DNA of 64,000 bases from Oxyruncus cristatus (GCA_013399855.1 VXAY01004983.1:124001-188000); one strand, 5' to 3'. Numbered from the stretch's first letter, positions 1-14,736 are shown. Made by a program: numbers and translations. The notes: generated by a model not told the origin, from the sequence alone.

Positions 1-448
1 GCCTTTTCTACTTTATGCATTTTCTGAATACAAAAATTACAGTAAAGCACTATAAGATATGGCCCTCATTAGATACATGAAAAGCACCAACTACGTATTT
101 GACTACAGTATATGCTCAATCCTAGTCTAACCATAAGGATCAGAATATTAGGAGGTGGGTTTTCCGTAATGTGTAGATATTTAAATTATTTCTTTAAAAA
201 TGCAGATTCTGTTTCAAAGTGCAAGACTAAGTCAGTATTTCAATTTCTCAAAACATTAACGATATCCCTAGGAGCAATTAAAACAGCCTAAAGTCTCAGC
301 TTCAAGAGAACTACATTCAGCTCCAGGCAAGAGTCACAACTTGTGACTCAATTGTATCTGTAAAATAAAAAAGCTTTATATGTTTTTAAAGTATCGCAGT
401 ACTGTTGATTTCTCTACCACTTTCCTAATTTAACAGGTCCTTCTAAGC
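1..448. other. Non-coding AT-rich flank
   Basis: AT-rich sequence with no open frame of coding character, no splice-flanked conserved peptide and no recognisable repeat. It most likely lies in the region downstream of RELL1. Confidence 0.5.
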
Positions 449-821
449 ATTTTCATAAATGCCTACAAGTTTTATGTACACATTTGTCTTTCAAAGATTA
501 CTACAATACTGAATGTCAGTGAAAGACTACTGGCCCCTTGCGTATTACTAGTTGTGATTATGACAGGACATCACATGTCTGTCTCTATTGTGAGGTCCCT
601 GAGGGTATCCCCAGGCCCGACTGTCCCTGCCCACCAACCCAGGGTTCCATGCCAGCCCCCATAGGGGCCAGACCCCATCCAGCTCCCCATAGCCCCACCC
701 AGCCTGGCCCCAGACCCTGTCAGAGATGCCTGGGATGGGGTTGCCCTGCTGCCTGCGGCTGCCCCACACCCTGGCTGGGGTGGCAGGACAGACTCTGGCT
801 GTGACATCCAGGCCTGCTGTC
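449..821. repeat. Direct duplication, copy 1 (373 bp)
   Basis: This segment recurs 407 bases downstream at 856-1228 with no difference that I can see by eye. The first part is AT-rich and the last 280 bases are strikingly C-rich. Copy 1 runs straight into a tandem array of the octamer-like unit CATAGAAT (821-854), where copy 2 continues into different C-rich sequence. Identity this complete between adjacent copies, with an N at the joint, suggests a haplotype or assembly duplication rather than an old genomic repeat. Confidence 0.9.
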
Positions 822-854
822 ATAGAATCATAGAATCATAGAATCATAGAATCA
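821..854 (-). mobile_element. CR1-type 3' tail, only the terminal microsatellite
   Basis: About four units of CATAGAAT are present, the reverse complement of the short repeat that ends avian CR1 LINEs. No CR1 body follows because the sequence is cut by an N at 855 and then restarts at the upstream segment. A minus-strand CR1 whose body is missing from the assembly is the simplest reading. A free-standing microsatellite is the alternative. Confidence 0.6.
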
Positions 855-855
855 N
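855..855. other. Single ambiguous base at an assembly joint
   Basis: A lone n separates the truncated CR1-like tail from the second copy of the 373-bp segment. It sits exactly at the duplication boundary, which points to a contig joint rather than a base-calling ambiguity. Confidence 0.8.
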
Positions 856-1228
856 ATTTTCATAAATGCCTACAAGTTTTATGTACACATTTGTCTTTCA
901 AAGATTACTACAATACTGAATGTCAGTGAAAGACTACTGGCCCCTTGCGTATTACTAGTTGTGATTATGACAGGACATCACATGTCTGTCTCTATTGTGA
1001 GGTCCCTGAGGGTATCCCCAGGCCCGACTGTCCCTGCCCACCAACCCAGGGTTCCATGCCAGCCCCCATAGGGGCCAGACCCCATCCAGCTCCCCATAGC
1101 CCCACCCAGCCTGGCCCCAGACCCTGTCAGAGATGCCTGGGATGGGGTTGCCCTGCTGCCTGCGGCTGCCCCACACCCTGGCTGGGGTGGCAGGACAGAC
1201 TCTGGCTGTGACATCCAGGCCTGCTGTC
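856..1228. repeat. Direct duplication, copy 2 (373 bp)
   Basis: This is the second copy of 449-821. It continues without interruption into C-rich sequence up to about 1290 and then into an A-rich stretch, so this copy appears to be the intact locus, while copy 1 ends in the CR1-like tail. Confidence 0.9.
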
Positions 1229-4200
1229 CCTGGGGAGCCTCCCCTGCTCCCCACATCCCAGCCCCAAGGAGCCACCAGCCCCTGCTGCAGCATGACACAA
1301 GCCACAAAAAACAATTTATGTAAAAAAAAGTTAAAGAAAGAAATGCAACAAACACGCACAAAACTTATCCAATCTTTCAAAACCCACTCAATCAGATTTT
1401 TCTACCCTGAGCTCCAACCTGAACTTCAAATGCAAATCACAGTAAGTTTCTCACCTTGCTCCTCAGGATTAAAACATATTAGAGGCGAGGCCCTGGTCAG
1501 ATCCAGCCCAGACAACCCAAACCAGGCAACCCTTTTACGGGTACCTGCCTGCAATCATGGGCCACCAGGCTGAAGCCCTCTGCAAGAGAGCAGCTGAGCC
1601 ACCAACATTGCAATCCTTGCCACCCAAATTCTCATTATCATAAATATATGAGGCAAAACCCAGTGTAAAACAAGTATATTCGCTGCATCAGAAATAACTG
1701 GTCAATGTTTCTCTTTAAAAAAAAAAGATTAGGCATATGCATACCTCAAACCTCCATGATATGGAAAGCTTCCATAAAACAAACCTATGATGTAACTCCA
1801 ACACTCAGACTTCTCTTATCTGCTACCTAAAAATAATTTTTAAATGCCACACACAATTTCCTGCCTAAGATTTTAAGTAATTATGTGAGAACCAAACCTC
1901 ACTCAGTTCCATCAGATATTGTAAATAAATACAAACACTGCCAACTTATAGAATCCATTTTGCTCAGGCAGTTGTGAGAGTAAAATTTAGTATATTGAGA
2001 AAACAGAGGAAGTTACAGGGAAAAAAAAATTACTAGAAGCAAGAGTAAATTTTATTTTAAGACTTCTCGCAAAAACTACACAGCTTTGTAAGATATCCAA
2101 ACACTAACTTCAGCTACCAATCAATTATGTTTCCTATATTTAGAGGGCTCACTTATGAAGAAGAGCTTAAATGTTTCAAGCTTCCTTTGGTACAAAAGGA
2201 ATTAATGAGGGAGCTGATTGGCCAATACCTATTTTTAATGTTTCTATAGTGGATGTAATTGTATACAGGTGAGTGTGAAGACATGGAGCAGTAAAGAACA
2301 GGCAACAGGAGGGGAAACTATTATGAGAGCTGGTATTTCTATGAGAAGCTCATGTTTTACTTGGTATTCTCCAAAGCTCATAACACAGCTAAAAGGGAAT
2401 TTGTAATCTTCCGTATATAAGCAGAGAGACATCAAGTAAGATTAAGTTTAGTACCTTCTTATTTAGCAGGAGGTCAACACTGGATTATTAAAAAAATTTC
2501 ACATCACTGCAGAGATGCCACGTATGACAACAGGAGTGGGAGACAGACCAATCCGCCTAACTCAAGAAAGTTAATTATTTCCTAGAGAAAACAGAGTAAG
2601 AGAAGAACCCAAAATTTGACACTGCAGTATTCTTCCGTTTAGCAAACAAAATTCTAACAAGAAAGCAGGAACCTGGAAATAGATACATTCCACAAAGATT
2701 TTTTTTCTTTCCTTTTTAAAGAACAAAGGCAATTGGCTGGGCAAGTGTTGCCATGGTGACTTCCCATTAAAAATTAAAATCCAGAAATAGAAAGTCTATT
2801 TTCTAAAAGATACTTCAGATTTTATTAAGTAAAATACCATTTTTTTTAATCATCATTTGAAGGGTGAAACAAGAAACATTGACTTAGAAATAAAAAGAAG
2901 TTAATCTTGACCTTATACCGTATTTGTAGTTTCAATTTCCTAAATGTGATTTAATTTTCCAAAAGATTAATTCTTGCCGATGTATCTCATTTTTCTAAAT
3001 GAGAATAGAATTATCTCAACATTTATTAAGGTCTGTGTATATGGTGTTTCACATATTTATTCAAATGCCTATACTGTGCATTTTAATTACATTCAAATAA
3101 TTAATCTTAATAATTATTTTTCTTGAATTGCCGTATCTTTCCTAGCATGTAGATGGAAATTGGAATCCATCTAAATTACACAAGAGCATCACTTCAAAAT
3201 TAAATGTATTAAAACTTCTTTAATATGCTAAATACACAAGGAAGTAAATTTACCAAAGTCATTCTACATTAAAAACTAATCTATTTTTAAACAATTCTGT
3301 TGATAAAACTTCCTTTCTGACATTGTGTCTATCCAGGTTTTCGAACACAGGTATCACAAAATGTTTCAGAGTAATTATTAGAAGCAGATTAATACTTTTT
3401 TATTGGTTTTTCCAATAAAAAAAATGCTCTCGGCAGAGACTTTTTTTTTTCCTTACCATCATGAAATCAAACCAGAACCTCCTCAGCTTGTTTCCTGGCC
3501 AGGCTTTTAAACTTCATCCATTCATGGATGCTAGAGACATTAGTCTTAGGATCCCTTCTCCATTAACAAATTTACTTTGCATCTCAGGGAGGTTTGTTTT
3601 TAAGTTTTCCTTCATTTTGAACCTTTACAATTATTTTCTGAATTTCAGATCAGACAATCCTTGAATTGAATTAGTTGAGTTCACAACAGAAAACAGGAAA
3701 TACTGCCTGCCCCTACAAATGATACCACTACTGGCCACTTCTGTAAACTGTGTCCCACCTGCTTTGGCTTTTTCCATTTCAAACAATTAACTGTTGAAAC
3801 TTTGGAAGAAACTAGAAGTGCCTCTTGGACTCTCTAATAAAAGCTGAAATAGATTATAGCAGTTTTATGCCTTAACATGAGCAGTGATGATTTTTTAAGT
3901 GTTTTACTGTTAAATACCAAAATTTTATTGTTAAATCCAATTTCTTATTAGAACTTTATTACATGTAGTTACTCCCCCACTCCCTACCTCTTTCCCCTTT
4001 AGTCAGAGAAAATAAATATTTCCTTGTACAACTCAATTTAGAGAACAGGATTCACTCTATGAACCAGGAAATACATTGCTTATCTTGATTTTGTTTTTAA
4101 TCCAATTGCTGAAGTACAGATCCCAAGCATTCATCTCACAATCACTGTGATCAAACTATGGAGGTAACATCATTCCCTGCTCTGAATCGTGACTGAAATT

Positions 4201-7200
4201 ATCATGGATTAAACCGGATTTAATATGTTTTTGCTTCAATTTATAATTCAATTACTGTACATTAACAACTGAAAACAACTGAAAAACCTTTTTTTATTGT
4301 TTAGTGAAACAGATAAACATCAAGTCTTTCAGAAAATACAGCAACCCAGTATTTCGTCAGGTTGCAGACAACTAAAGTACTCAACCAATCCCAGAAACAA
4401 AACTATGTCATAGGAAGACAGCCAATCTAATTCATTTGCTCATTGAGCTTCCTTCTGGTTATTCTGAGCTAGAGATTAGTTTGATTATTATGAGGATGCA
4501 GAAGCAGAAAGGAACAAGACAACACCCTCAGGCATATACCTTAACAGCAAGCATGGCCAGATTTTCAACAATCTGTGATCACACGTCCTATCCCCTCTCT
4601 GCTCTTAACACTTGGAACTGTACCAAGTAATTTACCTAGACTTAGACAAAATGAAAGGAAGGTAAGTGACAAAGACAAGATGACTACAGAGCAAAATGAA
4701 TATATGAACAAGATTAAAATTCGGTTTAAGTATTTAAGGACAAACTGTAGGGATCTGGCCAAAATGAATAACCCAGGTTGTTTCCATCTCACATTCTGAA
4801 GACTGGTATCTAAATAAAGCTTTTCTTTTCTTTGGTTCTTACTTGAGATCCTCTTCCAGAAACGATAGATTAAATAATCTGGGGACATTCCTCAGATTAG
4901 TTTTTCCATAAAATCTTCAGAAAAAAATCTATGCAAATCTCTTTATTTTCAACACAAGATGTGCTACATAAAGAGATTCTGCTGTGCCCACTGGTACAAG
5001 TTTCTGCAGAATCAATTCCAGCACAGATGGAATATTACAGATTTTTAACTCCACAAATTTCAGTTTGGTAGGTAAAAGTGACACAGGGGTTAATCTAAAA
5101 AAGTATACAGCATACTTTGCCAGAACAAGGCCAGTCTCATTTTCGTTACCCTTTACTCACTAATCTGCTGTTTATGCACACTTGCATGCAAAACTCATCC
5201 AATTAGCATCTGCAAAAAACCAACTGAATAAAGATTCAACATTAATCAAAATCAAGATAAATTATCAAAAGCTTTACAAAAGAATATGCATACTCCACCC
5301 AGACTGGGAATTACTTTTCCAGATTCATGCCTGAGTGTTAATTACCAGGCGATACACGCTGCTATTGTTTTGACATACGACACACAAATCCTGTTCTTCC
5401 TCATTGCTTTGATTAAAAATTTGGCTCAGGGAGAAGTTTACATTGTTCCTTTTAATAACTGCAGCAGCTACTTCCAGGCCAATGCAGGGCAGGAGAGGGA
5501 CGAAGCTGCTGGGTCCTGGTTAGCCACAGCTCTGCCCCTGCCCCATGAGGCACCTCGGATCTCCCATAAATTAGGGCTTTTTAAAATTTTTTAACTTTTT
5601 TTACACTGATACACTCCAACTTTTTTGAAATATCAATAAAAGTTTCATAGCTCCCTCTGCTGCCAGTAATATATAATTCAGTTGCTCTACACAAAATCTG
5701 TTTGCATCTGACAGAAAACAATGCATTCCTGTCTCGCTTTCTATGCATTATATGTATGTGTATGCACACACAGATATGTACGTAGAATCCTTGGAAAATA
5801 AGATTTGGGAAATATTATGGGTATTTTAAGGTTCTCCTAACATTGCTGCTTTGATCATTATTTTGACTGTAAATCAAAATATTGAAGACCAGTAATTAAA
5901 CACTATTTTCATATGATAATTGCAAAATAGTATCTTATTCTGCATGAAAATCAAACCACATTACCTGGGTATTTAGCTGTGTATCTAGTGACACCCATGG
6001 AGCAATGCTTAATTTTTCAGAACAGTTCAGAGACAAGAGTTCGTCTCAAACTGCTTCTGCCCTTACTATCACTACTATTTTTCAGTCCACCGTCCCAAGT
6101 CTTTCATACTCCTGGTTGCAGCCTCCTCTCCGAAGCTGCCCCTCTGCCATCCGTGCCAGCAGGTATCAGCTGGGTTTGTTAGTTGTTTTGCTGTTGCTGT
6201 TCTGCTGCACGCTGACACCTATGAAAAGTTTACTGAAGCCAATGCTCTCTATTCCACCGTTTCAAGACCACAGACACAACTGTGCCACACCAGCATGTGT
6301 GCCTCCTGTCCGCCACTGCTGCACACCAAACAACCGCAGCCCAGAAGAAACAGGACTGGGTTTGACTGAAAATTGGCAAGGAAAGAACAGCTAACACAAG
6401 GGAAGGGGCGACCAGAAGGTTTACACATATAAAACTGAGGGGTTACATTGGTAGAAAAATGCATTGGCCAATACATCCTCCTTTGTACAAGGCAGCTATG
6501 CTGCAGCTACACTTGATGCCATCGCATCTCTACAGCACTAGAGGATGCACAGATATAATTTAAGAGGTGTTTCAGTTGTGATACAACAAGGCCTACTCTG
6601 CTAAAACTCACACAGAGCCAAAGCCTGACTGCACATCCAGAAACAGACGGCCAAGCACTACCCACATAACTGGCTCTGGCCTAAAGCCTGTCCATGTCAC
6701 AGAGGACCTGGTATCTCTTACCTAAACTTACTAGCAAGTATACCACCAACCCACTCTTTTCCCCCAGTCACACGTAATTTGGAGGCTGCTTACTGTAACA
6801 GCAGAGAGTTCTCAAACCTTGCCACTATTCAGAGGCTTCTGCCATCTTCTCACTTCCAGCACTATGGGCCTGGCATCTCTCCTACCTCCTTTTCTCCAAA
6901 GTTAGCGGAATAGACTCCTACTTTCCCAAACTGTTCAGCTTCCTTTTCCCTGTCTTGCTCCAGACCTACATATCTTTTAATTAGTTTTGCCTCACCAGAT
7001 TGCTTTAACCTGCCAGGAAGGCAGCTCCAAGGCTGACAGGGTGCCTTGCAGCTCTGTGAAGTGGCAGTTCCAGAATCATCCAGCCCTGCCGCAGGTGGTG
7101 CAGACAGGGGAGAGGATGCATCCAGAACAAGAGGTACAATCAAATTATGGCTCGAGTGAACAAACCAGCAGCACCTTAGTGCATGTCCCCTAGCACTGGA

Positions 7201-10200
7201 GAGGAAAACTAACATTTAAAAACTTAAAAAAAAATCAGCAAGGATACAGAAAATGAAAGAAGTGGAAATCACATCCAGCATCTCCAGTACTTCAAGCCTA
7301 ACTGCAAACTTCCCTTAAACAAAATCCCAAAACACAGGAGTTCACAAAACACTGAGAAAAAAATTAAATCTAATTCTATCTTTATCTGTCCAAGTCTTAT
7401 ATACTCTTCATTAATATTAGATAGCCAAGGCTTAACTACTCTATTTTCTTGTTTACTCATTAGCAGTAGCATTACACACTTAGCAGGGAAAAGGAAAGAA
7501 CAGGCCTTAAGTGCACAGAAACCCTAAATTAATAGATACAAATTGATTCACACTTCAGACTATATTTGGGACACAGGTGGGAGTACTCAACAACCACTGA
7601 ACATCCAGGAAACCTAATTCCTCAGAAGATACAGTCTCACATTCCAATCCAGTAGGCACTTTCAGCATTAACAAACCATATGTCCTCCTCTCATCCAGAA
7701 AGGAATAATCTCATTAAAAGGTACTTTTTAACCCAGTTGATTTTGTACAAGTAAAAAAAAAAAAAAAAAACAAACAAGTAGAAAAGAAATTTATCTGACG
7801 CTCTTTTCTTCTGTTGTTTCTTATCACACTTAGTGCCCATTTTCCTCTTCTGTGCCTTTCAGTTTGGTTCTGCTATGCAGCCCTACAAGCAGCATCTCTC
7901 TGGCAGGCTCAAAATGCTCCCCACTCTTGAGTTGTACACACACACTCTTCAGGAATACTGGAGGCTGAGTTCATCTCTATAGACACTGAATAGCTGCAAA
8001 AACCATCTGCAGACTTGAAGTACACAGAAAAACACTTGTGCTTTAGCATTCCCCCAAAACGACACCAGCTGGCTGGAGTAACAGTATCTTTTTACCAAGG
8101 GACACACAACACACTTGTGAGCACAGGGACCATATATGGTACTGATTTTGTCCAAAAAAACCAAACCGGGAAATAGTTCAGAAATACAATGCCAAGGAGA
8201 AACCAGGTACACTGTGCTTTTCAACGGAGGTTGTTTTATAAAGAGATTGAGGAGCAAGAGAAATGCTTTAATCCTTACCATGTTTCAAAAACACATTGCA
8301 CATGGGCTCTGCATTCTTCACTTCACTAGTAAAACCAGATTTTATTAAACGTAGAAGTAGCTCCCCTGACTCTTTTCCTACAGCAGCATGAGGGAGGATC
8401 TTGAATTTTGGAATAATTTTTTACTAAAAATATAAAGCATCTGTACTGGGAGAAAAGTAACAAGTATTAATCCATGTAACAAACCCCAAATCCATCTGGA
8501 AAAAATTCTGTGTTTCTTTTCAAGACTGCTCTGTTTCAGTCCAGTTATAACAGAATTTCTCAAACTTTAATACAGCAATCCTTTTGTATTTCAGTATTGT
8601 ACATGTCTAATAAAAAATGTGTACTACACAGAATTCTTATATAGGAAAAAAAGGAACAGAAAAAAAAAATCCCTGAAAATGAGAATCAAAGTGTGTTGAA
8701 TTTCCAGAGCTCAAAACAGACCCTATGTGATAGACCTAGGAACACTGAAAAAATTAAAAAAAAACAAACCTGTAAACAGGATGGTACACTGATGCTTACA
8801 TCTCAGCCATAACAACTTGCTTCAAGACTCCTTCACTATTCATACAGCAAAACCCATTTTTAATGCCATTTACAGATCAGTCATCTGTGAGAACATAATG
8901 TAACAAATTAAGCACAGAAGGACACAGGCTGAGAGGAAACAACTGCAAGAGCTTGCTGTCATTTGAGATTTTTCATTCCCCACCTGACAAAAAGAATTGA
9001 GAAATAACGTTGCATATTTTTTAAAACCTCCATGTCAAATATAATAAAAAGTTAAAAGTCTTGATACTTTTAATATGATCAGATACCAGCTTGAATGAAA
9101 GCACAGATTTCCTTCTTTTCCATATAAAACATGGAACTAAAGTAATAATTGTTATTGTCCTTTCTGAAGAAAATAAAACTGCTCTGAAGTACATCGCACA
9201 ACCACCTAACCTTCTTACTACCTCCATAAACAAAAACTTAAGATGCAAAGAGATTGCTTTTTACATTAAGATTGTGTTAAATTCCACACAATGGATTCAG
9301 GCTTAAGGAAGTCACAGGCAAGCTTAAGAATCAATATTTTTTATTTACTGCTTGGTAGTATAAAAGTTGTATACAAACTACTTTGTTAAAATACATTTGA
9401 TATGCAAATTTAAAAGGCAAACTAACATGGCAATATCCATACCCCTATAAAATAGCGGTGTAGTGTTAAAGGCAGTAAAACAGGCACAGTTTCTAAATCC
9501 TCTCCTACTCAAGAAGCAATGCATAGATTCAATTCTTGAACATATCAGGTCTGATAATACCTTATTTAAGTATTTTATACAGGTAAACATTTTACATATC
9601 CAACATCTTTCCATTCCCTTTATTCTACATATTTTCAATGGAATCAAAATAGAAACTACTTTTATAAGAAGTAAAAAAATACATATTTCTGTTTAAACTT
9701 TCTTCCATCCTTTTGACACACTTATTTGCAGTAATAACCCATCAAGTATCAAAATACAGTATCAAAATAAATGACCTTTTTTTAAAAAAAAGCTTTTGGA
9801 ACAGTCTGCAATTGTGTAATTCCTTTCTGAAAATTATTTGAAACTGCTTGGTTTTGCCCAATATTCCCTTTTCCCGGTAACATTTTATACTCATAGCAAT
9901 CAATCTCTTGGAAATTGAAAGCCATACTATAATCAATACTAATTACATCTTCTAGAAATATTAGTTCTTCACACAAATAATCAAGTGAAGCTTAACGTAT
10001 GCCTGTAAGGTGAGCCTGGTGTTTATGTTGTACTTAAATACTGAAGAGATTTCATAAGCCAAGTTTAAATTAAGGGGAGCAGGGATGCTGAACACTCAGG
10101 TTCCGGTCCTAGCCAATCAGTTATTTTGGGTTCTCAAGGACAGACGATTATCTCTAAAAACATCATTTAAAAGCAAAACAAAAACAAAAACAAAAAAAAA

Positions 10201-13200
10201 TGCAAATATAGCATCACTGAATAGGGCCAGTCAATATATCTTGTGGATACAAGTAGAAGGAAGACCATCAGCAGTACATGCTTTCACCAAGAGTGAAAAA
10301 CTTAATGTTTCCTGACAAGACACAGGAGTATCTAATAAACAGTCAAGATTAATTTTGTGCACACTGACTGTTAACACTGCATAAATTGATGAAGAAACAA
10401 AATTCTCAGATATGAAGGAGAAACAGTTTAGAGCACTTGGATTAAAAAGATTAAAGGTATTAATTTAAAATAAATCAATTTCAGAAACATACACTGATTT
10501 TCATTGAGTTCATAAAGCAGATTAAGTTACAGTTCTCAGAATATAGTGCAATCTCTACTAAAATGCATTAAATTAGAGCTTACATCCTTAGGCACTCAGA
10601 CCAAATGTTATTTTTCAGTTTCTATTACACAGAAAAGTTTGCTAAGTATTACAGAGATTGCCTTCCCCAAAACAAGTAATAGGACAAAGCAGACATGATA
10701 AGTAGACACAAAGAATTAACATCACAATACCATGGTATTTTTAGCAGTAAGTCACACTTAAAATATGAAGGGAGTGACACTGGCCCAAGATTTTGGTGCC
10801 AATGAAAACAGCTACCCTCAGTCCAATAAAGCCACTCTGAAGCACTTTACATTTTTTTAATGTAATCCATACATTTTTTAATGCCAAATATTCCATATCC
10901 TTATCTAAGGGTTGAAATATGCTGCCTTAGCTTAATAAGGAACCTGTGGGTAAAAACAAAAAAAGAGAAACAAAACTATTAGGTATTCTTCAAATACAAG
11001 CGAGTAGTTACAAGAAAATGGGAGAAAAGGCCTTGAGCAAAGTAACCTTCCCAAGAGCTCATCCAACTGCATAGGAAAATATACTCTTCAGCCTATACTA
11101 AGTAGTAATGGGAAGGTAAGGGGTGGGGGAACACAACAATTTAATTTAACATCTGCTGAACCACTCTACTGTGAAGTACCCTTCCCAGAGCTTGAGGGCT
11201 TATGTAGTAAAGGCACAGATGCAGATTCGGCTGACATAATTATTTCCTTGTATGTTTTACTTGGCTCCTAGCAGTTAGATTAAAAGAATATTCTCATCCT
11301 TCAAAGGCTGGCTTTTATCCTCAGCAAACACTTGTCAATTCTGGAGTGGGCAGAACAGAAGAAAAAAAAATCCAAATGGACCACTGGGGGGAATGCAGTT
11401 TATCCACGGGGTCATTGAATTCCTCTTAATATTGAGCTCACTAGAAATGCTTGTCTAAGTACAAAAAAAAAATTAAAGACTTCATAAGGCTTTTACCTTT
11501 CCTGCCCAAAAACTTGTATGTATGCTTTCTTTCCAAGATGAAGCCACTTGGTATGATGTCCACACAGCTCAACAGTATTTAAGTGTCTAAATCTTACTGA
11601 TTTTACTGGCCAAAACCCATTACGTGTTCAACCTTGCACAAATGCCATCACAGAACCTGTAAAATGCTGCAGTGCTATAAATATATTTCCTTAAATAGTA
11701 TGCATCTCTTGGGAGTTTTCAGTTTTCTCCAAAGTGCTCATAGACAAGCTTCTTCTAAAAGTTCCACCTGTAAGAGAAGAAAACAATTCTAAAAATAAAC
11801 CTAAATAGCAAAATTAGTTTTAGGATGAACACACCAATTAAAAAGCTAGCAGATGCTCTGAAAAAAAAGCCACAATCTCATGAAGTGGTTGCAGTGCATT
11901 CCACGTTCAGCATGTGAAATCCTAAAGATGAACTAAAAATTCAGCTGGTACTCTTGAAAAGAACAAACACATGGACAAACTGACAAAGCACACCACAGTG
12001 CAAAGCACTAGGAATGGAAAATGTTACATAGCTTCAGTGTACCAGTACCAGTGTTTGTTTACCCAGTACTTAAAATGGATGTGCAAGAGGTCAACTCAAA
12101 AGTTTTGACTTTAAATATCAGCTGTGTATCTACTACTTCTTTTATATGCCACTATGCATATTTGAAATAAACTTTACTGATGAAATGGAGCCTGCTGAGA
12201 ACATGGACCTTGGAGACATGGAGAAGACATGCTACAACTTCAAATGATGCAGCCAGCAATGCACTGGATAAGCTGAAACATGACAAAAGGTCACTTCAGA
12301 ACATGTCAGTTTAGGGGAAAAAAACCCTGAACTTGAGAGTAGCAGTGAACACAAGTAACCAGCAATACTGCATCACTCAGGGACTGCCCAGCTCAGGAAT
12401 TCCATCTCATACAGGAACTCTCCGTAACAGCGGTTAAAGTCAGCCACAAAGCACAAATCTAATGGCTCCGAATGACAGAACAAACCTCCTCTGGCAGACA
12501 CACATCTGTGTTTGCCTTCTTCCTCTGCATCTGAAGATCCGAGCCAAATTTCCCAGAATACAAGCTTTTAATCAGACATTTATTAACTGGAGGCACAAGA
12601 GTCTTAAATGCTGCTTATCTGTTCAGTTTCAGTAAATTAAGCTACAATAATTTATTAGAAGTCTGAAATAAGTAATTGAAGTAAAGGTCTAACTAGTACC
12701 TGTTTACATGTGAACATCTTTCCATGACAGTGGACAAAAATGGATCTAGAATCGTGCCAGTAAACAGTATCAAAGCCTTTCAAGCAAGATGTTTATTTTT
12801 TGCAGTACACATCAAAAAGGCCTGGCTAATTTCCCAGATGATTTACAAAAGAGCTCTGTTGGACTGGAGAGACGATTAAAAGATTCTGCAGAGCCATTTC
12901 TCTGCTATTAAGAACATTTGTTTTCAGAAGGGGCAAAACTTTAATCCCAAGGGAGGTTCTACAATAAAAAGCTGCCGTAGATGGACAATTTTTTTATAGC
13001 TTTACTATCATATCTCTCTAGAGAACAGCTTATTTTTAGGTTAAAATAGTAATGGTTTCAACTTCTAGAAATTTTAGGTAATTACAGGAAAAACCTTTCC
13101 TATTTAGGAGAGAAAAGAACAAATTAGAAAGAAAACTGGACTACAAAACATTTTTAATATGATTTCAAAATCTTTTTTTTCCAATCAAAGTGCACTTAAA

Positions 13201-14736
13201 TTTACTTCCATATATGCCCTTTTCTTTCTATTTCTCATGTTTAAAGAAAATATAACTAGCCTGCCTTCAATTAAAAACACTGTACTGCAAACAATCTGAT
13301 GATGTTACCATTAGACATCTAGAAAAGAAATAAAAATCGTCATAGGACTAACAAAACAATTAGCTGGGCACAGAAATGCCAATGCAGCCAGTGAAGGAAG
13401 AGGTTATTTCCTACTGCATTTAGCTAATACTGATTTTTAAAAAGGTAAGAAATTATAAAGAAACCACATCAACATTAAAAAAAACCCTGAGCACAAGGAC
13501 ATAATTCTGAATCGGAAAGTAAATGTAAAGTTTGCCTTTCACTGACACCTGTAGATTCTTCACAGATTACAGAGCAACAATGAAACAGCAGCCACTAGGC
13601 AGCTATGACTTGCCAAAATTTTGTTACAGCACAAAAATCAAAACACTGGCATTTAAAAGCATTTGTCCAGTCTGATCTTACAAATGTCTATCAATAAAGA
13701 TGCAATAGCTTATTCCAACTTCTTAAGTTTTGAAACCTGAACTCCACCTCCTTGCAATTATTTATAGTCCTTTAGACTATTACTACCTTCTTAGCCTCTG
13801 AGCAAATAAAACAATTTATTTCATTACCCTCCACAACTTCTAAATATATCTAAGCATGCCATATCTTCAAGTCTTTCTTCCTCTATAGTCATGGTTCAAA
13901 AAAACCTGGGTATAATTTAGTGATGTGACACAGCGGCCAGACAAATACACTCTGATTAGTTTAACAGTCAAACCTGTGCTACCAGCAAACGTTGGAAGGA
14001 ACTATCCCCATTGCATACCACCTCTCTACTTTAATCTCAAGATACTTGACAGGGTTTGAGTCTTGTTGCATGTGTAAACAGACCCAATTTCCTCTTGTCC
14101 ATTTCCCTCTCCTATTTGAAGTTACCAGGAGTTTGAAACTGGACTGAGCTGACACAACGTAATTTTATCCTTTCTCTCAGCATACAGAACACTGTGTACT
14201 TTGTTCACCTTCTTCAAGTCCAATATCTTTATTATGCCACCCCAGAACCTTTCTTCCTTAAGGGTCAAGTCTGAATTTTGAATCCCATTTGTGTAAAATC
14301 ACCTTTCCCCTTCACATTATCAAACACTGTGTCATCAATTAGAAGCAAACCATATTAACTTACAGGGTTTTTTTCCCCTCAACGTTTTAACAGTTAAAAA
14401 AACCAACACAGGTTGCATTCCAAAACCATGCCAGACATATTTTTGACATGCTTAATAGGGTACCTCAAGCAATTCACTGAAGTTTAATGACTCACAAGAA
14501 AACCCCAACCGCCTGGCTTAGTTAGATCCCTGTGATACAGGCATTTTCATGTGTCTCCATTGTTATTAGTCAAAGCTCCACTGATCTATCAGAGAAGTAT
14601 CCAGTAAGCAATCATCCCGAATAAGCACACAGTACAAAGCAGCAAGCAGAAGAAGCACTGCAGTCATTCTGGTGATACAACTGTCAGTAGCACTTGTTTG
14701 AGTAATAAGCACACTGCTACTAAATCTGAGCCATTG
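1229..14736. other. Gene-free AT-rich region downstream of RELL1
   Basis: About 13.5 kb in which all open frames are short, lack coding character and are not supported by conserved peptides between splice signals. It contains scattered homopolymer runs, including 18 A at 7753-7770, and a small direct repeat of an ACATTTTTTAATG-like unit at about 10849-10882. I see no CR1 fragment, RNA gene or CpG island. Part of the right end may belong to a longer RELL1 3' UTR if a distal polyadenylation site is used. Confidence 0.5.

Noticed and set aside
538..1573. Open frames of 88-146 codons in the C-rich duplicated block on both strands
   Set aside because: They arise from C/G-rich composition with few stops, are rich in Pro/Gly/Trp/Cys, occur in overlapping frames and match no family I know.
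5651..5665. Reverse-strand CTCF-like sequence (GGCAGCAGAGGGAG)
   Set aside because: It deviates from the core at two strongly conserved positions (the first C and the C after GGG), and the surroundings are ordinary AT-rich DNA.
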